Below are positions 8,174 to 12,458 of a stretch of DNA of 12,458 bases, piece after piece. The DNA is taken from positions 1 to 12,458 of the forward strand of contig JAIRSX010000083.1 in the NCBI GenBank assembly GCA_031255235.1, read 5' to 3'. The position numbers and the translations under genes were made by a program. Numbering within the stretch: position 1 is the first letter of the stretch; every line of letters begins with the position of its first letter. This stretch comes from Rickettsiales bacterium. GTDB taxonomy: Bacteria > Pseudomonadota > Alphaproteobacteria > Rickettsiales > UBA1997. The notes under the pieces are model-generated. The model worked only from the letters and a program-made list of their open reading frames with translations, searched no databases and was not told the origin of the DNA.

Positions 8174-9187
8174 TTATTTTAATAAACTTTTTATTTTATC
8201 AATAAATCCATCTATATCGCTTTTCTCTGTATCAAAGTTTGTTATAAGTCTGCATATGCCTTCATCATCATTCCATATATAAAAATATGAATATTCTCTC
8301 AGCGGTTCTATTATTCGTTTTGGTAGTTTTACGAAAAGTATATTTGCATCAACAGAATTTACAATCTCTATATCTAACTCTTTTAACTTGGTTTTTAAAT
8401 ACTTTGCCATATCGTTTGAGTTTTTTGCGTTTTTATACCATAAATTATCTTTTATATATGGTATAAATTGGGCAGATAAGAATTTCATCTTCGACATAAG
8501 TTGGGTTGTTTGTTTTCTTAAGTAGATACAATTTTCAGCCAAGGATTTATTAAAAACAAGGATAGCCTCACCAAACATCAGACCATTTTTTGTACCTCCA
8601 AAGATCAGAACATCAGGTTCTACTTCGGCTATAAATTCCTTTGGAGTTAATCCCATAGATAACAAAGCATTAGAAATGCGGCTACCATCTATATGCAAAT
8701 AAGCATTGTTTTTTTTGGATATCTTTGATATTTCCTTTAGTTCATCGAGAGTATAGACCGAACCACTTTCCGTTACTTGAGTAATTGATACAATTTTTGG
8801 TTGAGGATAATGGACATCACCCAAAACTTTGAAGCTTTTCTGAAGTTCGTTTATATTCATTTTACCATCATTTGACTTAAGAGTTATTAACTCCATACCT
8901 GTAATTTTTGTTGGTGCACCGGTTTCCATTGTATAAATATGGGCTATATCAGTACATAGAACAGCAGATGCTGGTCTCTTTAATATTTCCAATGCAAATA
9001 CATTTGCACCTGTTCCATTAAACACAAGAAAAGTGTCAAGATCCCTATCAAACAATTTTCTAAATTCCTCTTACATTTGTTTTGTGAATTTGTCGGCGCC
9101 ATAACAATAATCATAATTTTCATTAGCCGTTCTCACCTAAATGAAATAAAAACTCTTTTCCCTAATGTTGCTAATCGGATTTCCCAT
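8174..9187 (-). pseudogene. Low-specificity L-threonine aldolase, 5' end broken by two in-frame stops
   Basis: This is a fold-type I PLP enzyme that cleaves threonine or allo-threonine to glycine and acetaldehyde. The intact part (from TTG 9055, 293 residues) carries the FNGTGANVFAL loop, the HIDGSRISNA cofactor aspartate motif and the PLP lysine in GGTKNG (K codon 8588-8590). The family is usually ~340 residues, so ~50 are missing. They are still readable upstream in the same frame: NENYDYCYGADKFTKQM, then TAA (9073-9071), then EEFRKLFDRDLDTF. A further TAG lies at 9139-9137, and a possible original ATG is at 9187, where the reading MGNPIS then N-I-R vaguely recalls the usual SDN start. So the 5' end is decayed while the body is intact. 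AAGAGGAA just after the TAA could act as a ribosome site for restart at TTG 9055, giving a shortened protein. Activity is doubtful because part of the active-site wall would be absent. Confidence 0.8.
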
Positions 9188-9220
9188 GTTTCTTTCTCAA
9201 GAGAAGGTGATAAAATAACA

Positions 9221-9634
9221 ATGTATCTTAAAGATGCAAATGACACGGGTATAGGCAGTGTAAAAATCAAAGACTCAGGAAGAAAAATGAATAATTATTT
9301 TGATTCAGCACCAGAAAGAGCTAGAGAAAGTGCCGCAACAAGAACTGCAAGTGGAGCAGCTGTTACACCAGCAGGAATCGCTAGATCACGACCACTGCAA
9401 CCAAGAGGAGTAGTTAGACTACAACCACCGCAACCTAGAACCAGAACTAATCCTGTCGCATCTGCTACTCATGAACCAGTAGTCCAAGCTGAATCAAGGA
9501 CTCCAGCAGCAACAGTGGCTACAGCTGAACCAAGGACTCCAACAGGAGGAAATTGGAGACCAGAAGCAAATAGAAGGGGGCAAAATAACCTTAGAAGGCA
9601 GAGTTCTCAAGCAGGAGGAAGGGGAGGAAGATGA
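9221..9634 (+). CDS. Ala/Pro/Arg/Thr-rich low-complexity basic protein, unrecognised
   Basis: I do not recognise this protein. The frame is open from TTG 9077, but 9077-9187 is antisense to the aldolase remnant. I therefore chose ATG 9221, which has AAGGTGA (9204-9210) ten bases upstream, giving 137 residues. The first ~25 residues (MYLKDANDTGIGSVKIKD) look ordered. The remainder is disordered-type sequence rich in Ala, Pro, Arg, Thr and Gln, with an A-E-S/P-R-T-P motif twice and an Arg/Gly-rich end (GGRGGR). No membrane segment or clear signal peptide is seen from this start. Third codon positions are mostly A or T, supporting this frame. G+C is far above the neighbours (48% over 9361-9420). 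It could be a 3' fragment of a larger gene, since codons just before ATG 9221 also read like structured protein (HVSFSREGDKIT). Confidence 0.5.
   Translation: MYLKDANDTGIGSVKIKDSGRKMNNYFDSAPERARESAATRTASGAAVTPAGIARSRPLQPRGVVRLQPPQPRTRTNPVASATHEPVVQAESRTPAATVATAEPRTPTGGNWRPEANRRGQNNLRRQSSQAGGRGGR
9488..9545 (+). repeat. 36-base tandem repeat inside the low-complexity gene
   Basis: GCTGAATCAAGGACTCCAGC begins at 9488 and GCTGAACCAAGGACTCCAAC at 9524. The two copies differ at two of 22 positions and are offset by 36 bases, exactly 12 codons. They encode the repeated A-E-x-R-T-P motif. Confidence 0.7.
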
Positions 9635-9818
9635 AGAGATGCTGAAAACTCTAGAGGATAGCCAGTCTACTACGGAAAACGATAGCTAAAAAAATAATAA
9701 TAACCATTAATTAGATAGAAAAACTGAAAGATGTAATTATTATTATAATTAATTGTTTGTGTAAAGGATCAAAAAAGAAAAGAAAAAATATTTTTTTTGG
9801 TTCTTTATTTTTTTTATT

Positions 9819-9838
9819 TGTGTGTGTGTGCGTGTGTG
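9819..9838. repeat. TG dinucleotide microsatellite
   Basis: Six TG units, one CG, then three TG units. Such runs are uncommon in bacteria and are prone to slippage. It lies in the non-coding gap, so any effect would be on spacing or DNA shape, not on a reading frame. Confidence 0.85.
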
Positions 9839-10045
9839 TTTGCAGAAACAAGTTATAAGTTCAGGTTTTTAAGATAATCATATTTTAACATTAGATATTA
9901 AATTTATATTTATCTACTATAGTAACATTTAGTTACATAAGATACTGAAAAAAAGTAAAGAAATATTTTTATAGGAATCAAGTCTAATAATACTTACAAT
10001 TACAAGTCGGTTTCATATGGATTAAAAAATATTCACTTAATAATT

Positions 10046-10068
10046 ATTGTTTATTTTAAAATAACAAT
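10046..10068. other. AT-rich hairpin upstream of dgkA
   Basis: ATTGTT, one bulged T, ATTTT, then AAAATAACAAT gives an 11-bp stem with one bulge and almost no spacer (cruciform-like). A weaker GACT/AGTC hairpin follows at 10070-10083. No T-run follows, so a terminator is unlikely. It could be a protein-binding dyad. Confidence 0.4.
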
Positions 10069-10149
10069 CGACTTTTATTAGTCAATCCCAGAATAATACT
10101 TTTTTTGCTTTTTTTTATCATCTATATACGCTTCTTTATATTGGGGTTT

Positions 10150-10518
10150 ATGAAAAAACGGACTGGAATAAAAAGAATTTTGTTTGCCTTTAAGTATTCT
10201 TTTAATGGTTTTATTGTAACATTTAGAACCCAGGAAGCGTTTAGGCAGGATGTTTTGGTTTTTGTTGTATTGTTTCCAGTTGTCTTTATTTTAAATATTT
10301 TGGTTGTTCAAAGGCTAATTTTAATAAGTAGTCTGTTCGGTATTTTGATTGCTGAATTGACAAATACCGCCATAGAAGTCTGCATAAATAGAATTTCCGG
10401 TAAACGACATACCTTTTCAAAGGTTGCAAAGGATATTGGAAGTTGCATTGTTTTGATTTCTTTTCTATACTTAATAACTGTTTGGAGTATTGTACTATGG
10501 GAAAACTTCTTAAAATAA
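10150..10518 (+). CDS. dgkA: Diacylglycerol kinase, integral membrane (DgkA)
   Basis: DgkA phosphorylates diacylglycerol to phosphatidic acid at the inner membrane, recycling diacylglycerol. With start ATG 10150 the protein is 122 residues, like E. coli DgkA, and the key residues fall at the same numbers: E28-type surface helix region QEAFRQD (28-34), E69, N72, E76 (in AELTNTAIE), and K94-D95 in AKDIGS. Three membrane helices are visible (~36-53, ~56-78 and ~96-118). A TTG at 10105 would add 15 hydrophobic residues that the family lacks. The ribosome site is poor (GGGG very close to the ATG). The 3' end overlaps the next gene by 22 bases, indicating coupled translation with the LptC-like protein. 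Confidence 0.92.
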   Translation: MKKRTGIKRILFAFKYSFNGFIVTFRTQEAFRQDVLVFVVLFPVVFILNILVVQRLILISSLFGILIAELTNTAIEVCINRISGKRHTFSKVAKDIGSCIVLISFLYLITVWSIVLWENFLK

Positions 10519-10841
10519 AAGTTTTATATAATTTTCTAAAACTGTTGTTATTATTTTTGATAATAAAAATTTGCTATGATTTTGTTATTTTGAATAAGGA
10601 TTATGAAAATAATGTATCTATTGTAAATGACAATATTATCATTGAACCAAGATTTCAGACAACAGAAAAATTCAATTATATACGAGCAAAAAAGGGAATA
10701 GTTTTGAACAAAAAAGACGAGTATGAGTTTTTTAATGTAAACATCATTGGAAATTATGGAAACGGAAGTGCAGATAAACTTGTCATAAAGGACAAAATTT
10801 TAAATTTTGAGGGGAATATAGACATTCATTATAATGAATGA
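10497..10841 (+). CDS. Single-anchor envelope protein, LptC/OstA-like (short)
   Basis: This 114-residue protein has a basic start, one membrane helix (~10-30, FLKLLLLFLIIKICYDFVIL) and then a beta-rich domain outside the cytoplasm. IIIEPRFQTTEKFNYIRAKKG, later FFNVNIIGNYGNG and DKILNFEGNIDIHY, resemble LptC-type sequences. LptC anchors the LPS transport bridge at the inner membrane and passes LPS to LptA. At 114 residues it is much shorter than the usual ~190, keeping only part of the beta-jellyroll. ATG 10497 has GGAG (10484-10487) at a 9-base spacing and overlaps the end of dgkA. No lptA or lptB follows; glyQS is next. An unrelated small anchored protein remains possible. Confidence 0.45.
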   Translation: MGKLLKIKVLYNFLKLLLLFLIIKICYDFVILNKDYENNVSIVNDNIIIEPRFQTTEKFNYIRAKKGIVLNKKDEYEFFNVNIIGNYGNGSADKLVIKDKILNFEGNIDIHYNE

Positions 10842-10872
10842 TATCAGCTTTATATCAAATAACACATAAAAT

Positions 10873-10899
10873 TTGCTTTTATTCAACCTTAACTATAAT
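10873..10899 (+). promoter_or_regulatory. Promoter for glycyl-tRNA synthetase gene
   Basis: TTGCTT (10873-10878), a 15-base spacer and perfect TATAAT (10894-10899) lie 27 bases before the ATG; reading the -35 as TTTGCT gives a 16-base spacer. No strong Shine-Dalgarno and no T-box-like leader are present, the leader being only ~20 bases. Confidence 0.5.
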
Positions 10900-10926
10900 T
10901 CTGATGTATACGAAACATGAAATTTT

Positions 10927-12258
10927 ATGGACGAAATAGTTGCTTTATGTAAAAGACGTGGTTTTATTTACCAATCATCGTCGATCTATGGTGGATTACA
11001 GGGTGTTTATGATTTTGGTCCTTTAGGAGTAGAATTAAAAAATAATTTCAAAAAAGCATGGTGGAAGTTTTTGGTTTACGAGCGAGACGATGTTGAAGGT
11101 ATAGACTCTGCAATTCTAACGCTTCCATCAGTTTTAAAACACTCAGGACATGAAGCAACTTTTACTGATCCACTTGTGGATTGTAAAGATTGTAAAAAAC
11201 GAATGCGATATGATAAATTGAAGATTGCAGGGCAGTGTGATTTTTGTGGTAGCAAAAATTTAACAGAGCCACGACCTTTCAATTTAATGTTTAAAACAAA
11301 TGTTGGTCCAGTAGAAGATGGCAGTAGTTTTGCCTATCTGAGACCAGAAACAGCACAAGGAATTTTCACAAATTTTAAAAACATATTGGATACAACTTCA
11401 CGAACTTTGCCGTTTGGTATAGCGCAAATTGGAAAATCATTTAGAAATGAAATTACGCCTAAAAATTTTTTATTTAGAGTTAGAGAATTTGAACAAGCAG
11501 AATTAGAATTTTTTGTAGAGGAGGGTGAAGATGAAAAGTGGCACAAATACTGGATCGATCTTTCTTTTGATTGGTGGGTCGCTCAAGGAATTAAACCTGA
11601 AAATTTACAGAAATTTGTTCAACCAAGGGAGGATTTATCACATTATTCAAAAGGTACAACTGATATTTTGTATAAGTTCCCGCACGGGTTTGATGAAATA
11701 CAGGGAATTGCCAATAGACAAGATTTTGATTTGGGAAGCCACACAAAAAACCCTGATGATTTCAAAATAAATGCAAAAGTTCTACCGAATAGAGACTCTA
11801 CAACAAAACTTGATATTAATAAAAAGATACCTTTTGTTATCGAACCATCTTGGGGGGTTGAGAGAGGTATTCTTGCTTTGATTTGTGATGCTTATACAAA
11901 GGAAAAAATTGGTGACGAAGAACGAATTGTTTTGAAGTTTAAAAGACATATCGCTCCAGTAAAAGTTGCTGTGATACCGTTGGCAAAAAATAAAGAACAA
12001 ATTGTGGCAAAAGCACAGGAGGTAAAAAGTAGGCTCCAAAAACTTGGTATTGGTAAAATCAAGTATGAAGATACTGGTAATGTTGGTAAAGCATATAGAC
12101 GAAATGATGAAATTGGAACCCCGCTATGTATTACCGTTGACTTTGAAACACTTGAAAACGCACCTGAAAGTGTAACTATTAGAGATAGGGACACAATGAA
12201 ACAGGTTAGAATTGATACCAATGATTTAGAAAATTATATATTGGATTATTTTAAATAA
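10927..12258 (+). CDS. glyQS: Glycine--tRNA ligase, single-chain (alpha2) class II type
   Basis: This enzyme charges tRNA-Gly with glycine in the cytoplasm. The 443-residue protein is a complete homodimeric-type enzyme: the N-terminal CKRRGFIYQSSSIYGG then DFGPLGVELK (motif 1 region), a zinc ribbon C86-x2-C89 with C104-x2-C107, motif 2 around F172-R173-N174-E175 through R186-E187-F188, motif 3 around E306-P307-S308 with G-V-E-R-G at 310-314, and a C-terminal anticodon-binding domain (~340-443, starting near APVKVAVIPLAKNK). This is the archaeal/eukaryotic and low-GC Gram-positive form (COG0423-like), not the GlyQ+GlyS alpha2beta2 form I expect in most alphaproteobacteria. Start ATG 10927 matches the family's conserved beginning; the ribosome site is weak. 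It has its own promoter 85 bases after the LptC-like gene. Confidence 0.95.
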   Translation: MDEIVALCKRRGFIYQSSSIYGGLQGVYDFGPLGVELKNNFKKAWWKFLVYERDDVEGIDSAILTLPSVLKHSGHEATFTDPLVDCKDCKKRMRYDKLKIAGQCDFCGSKNLTEPRPFNLMFKTNVGPVEDGSSFAYLRPETAQGIFTNFKNILDTTSRTLPFGIAQIGKSFRNEITPKNFLFRVREFEQAELEFFVEEGEDEKWHKYWIDLSFDWWVAQGIKPENLQKFVQPREDLSHYSKGTTDILYKFPHGFDEIQGIANRQDFDLGSHTKNPDDFKINAKVLPNRDSTTKLDINKKIPFVIEPSWGVERGILALICDAYTKEKIGDEERIVLKFKRHIAPVKVAVIPLAKNKEQIVAKAQEVKSRLQKLGIGKIKYEDTGNVGKAYRRNDEIGTPLCITVDFETLENAPESVTIRDRDTMKQVRIDTNDLENYILDYFK

Positions 12259-12273
12259 GAACTTTTCAGTGTG

Positions 12274-12307
12274 AATCTTTCAAGATAGATTGCAAGTGTA
12301 TTTTTTT
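12274..12307 (+). terminator. Possible terminator after glyQS
   Basis: AATCT (12274-12278) and AGATT (12287-12291) form a short stem, followed eight bases later by a seven-T run (12301-12307). The stem is only 5 bp, so efficiency is doubtful, but position after the stop codon fits. Confidence 0.35.
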
Positions 12308-12333
12308 GACAAAATATTATTTATTAGTATATC
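12306..12333 (+). promoter_or_regulatory. Promoter at the right edge
   Basis: A perfect TTGACA (12306-12311), a 16-base spacer and TATATC (12328-12333) form the best -35 in the window outside coding sequence. Transcription would start near 12340 and run out of the window. Confidence 0.5.
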
Positions 12334-12339
12334 TTGGGA

Positions 12340-12458
12340 AAAGTATGATAGGAAGCAAATACATTGCAGTTTTAGGGAAATCGCTAAATGGCGTGATGTG
12401 TATTGCTATGATGCTCTAAACGAGCAGATATAAATTAGAGGATATTGGAAACAATATC
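12340..12458 (+). ncRNA. Structured RNA candidate (5' part only)
   Basis: Downstream of the promoter the sequence forms nested and serial stems. GCAAATACA (12355-12363) pairs with TGTATTGC (12399-12406) with one bulged A. Inside it ATCGC (12380-12384) pairs with GTGAT (12393-12397). TGCTC (12412-12416) pairs with GAGCA (12422-12426) across a 5-base loop. GATATTG (12441-12447) pairs with CAATATC (12452-12458) closing a GAAA tetraloop. It contains only a 24-codon reading frame (ATG 12345 to TAA 12417), which I do not think is coding. I could not match it to tmRNA, RNase P RNA, SRP RNA or a known riboswitch. It could also be the long leader of a gene beyond the edge. Confidence 0.35.

Larger units (their letters stand above)
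9635..10149. other. Non-coding gap upstream of dgkA
   Basis: About 515 bases hold no convincing gene. Contents are A-rich and T-rich runs at 9769-9818 (partly self-complementary, AAAGAA with TTCTTT, possibly a weak terminator for the upstream gene), a TG microsatellite at 9819-9838, AT-rich unstructured sequence at 9850-10040, and a hairpin at 10046-10068. The dgkA promoter is not obvious. Confidence 0.6.

Noticed and set aside
8158..8175. ATTGT/ACAAT hairpin followed by TTTT as a terminator
   Set aside because: The T-run lies on the plus strand, where no gene ends; both neighbours are on the minus strand.
9077..9220. Upstream extension of the low-complexity protein to TTG 9077
   Set aside because: 9077-9187 is antisense to recognisable aldolase codons, TTG has no ribosome site, and ATG 9221 has a good one.
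11076..12221. Minus-strand frames inside the glycyl-tRNA synthetase gene
   Set aside because: Antisense shadows of a strongly conserved gene.
12345..12419. 24-codon frame with ATG after the right-edge promoter
   Set aside because: Too short, no ribosome site, no recognisable peptide, and the same bases form paired stems.

Overview
The window is AT-rich (roughly 30% G+C by eye). It looks like the chromosome of a host-associated, Rickettsiales-like alphaproteobacterium. The main reason is a giant VirB6-type type IV secretion (T4SS) gene of the kind seen in Rickettsia, Wolbachia and Anaplasma. The other genes fit a reduced, partly decaying genome: a TolA-like envelope protein, DgkA, a short LptC-like protein, an alphaproteobacterial-style MerR regulator and a threonine aldolase with broken 5' codons. 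The taxonomic call is inference.

Left half (1-5948, minus strand): one uninterrupted reading frame of 1982 codons runs from an ATG at 5948 out of the left edge. I read it codon by codon and found no stop. It begins with a lipoprotein signal, continues as about 1,720 residues of cysteine-rich, presumably extracytoplasmic sequence with an internal duplication, and ends in the polytopic VirB6/TrbL membrane core, which is cut by the window edge.

Middle (5949-9187): a short divergent promoter region separates virB6 from a plus-strand pair, a MerR-family regulator and an AtpR-like small membrane protein. An 8+8 bp dyad overlaps the -35 boxes of both divergent promoters, so one regulator could govern both sides. 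Convergent to this pair lies a minus-strand pair, tolA-like then a DUF3781 protein, 3 bases apart. Upstream of tolA is a threonine aldolase gene whose first ~50 codons carry two in-frame stops.

Right half (9188-12458, plus strand): a short Ala/Pro/Arg/Thr-rich, probably disordered protein of unusually high G+C is followed by about 500 non-coding bases with a TG microsatellite and hairpins. Then come dgkA overlapping an lptC-like gene, and a single-chain (alpha2-type) glycyl-tRNA synthetase behind its own promoter. The last ~120 bases follow a good promoter and fold into several hairpins, suggesting the 5' part of a structured RNA.

Functionally, most genes concern the cell envelope: the T4SS channel, Tol, lipid phosphorylation and LPS transport. 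No complete new defence or mobile system is visible. The most interesting items are the duplicated giant VirB6, its divergent control region, the low-complexity basic protein and the structured RNA candidate.
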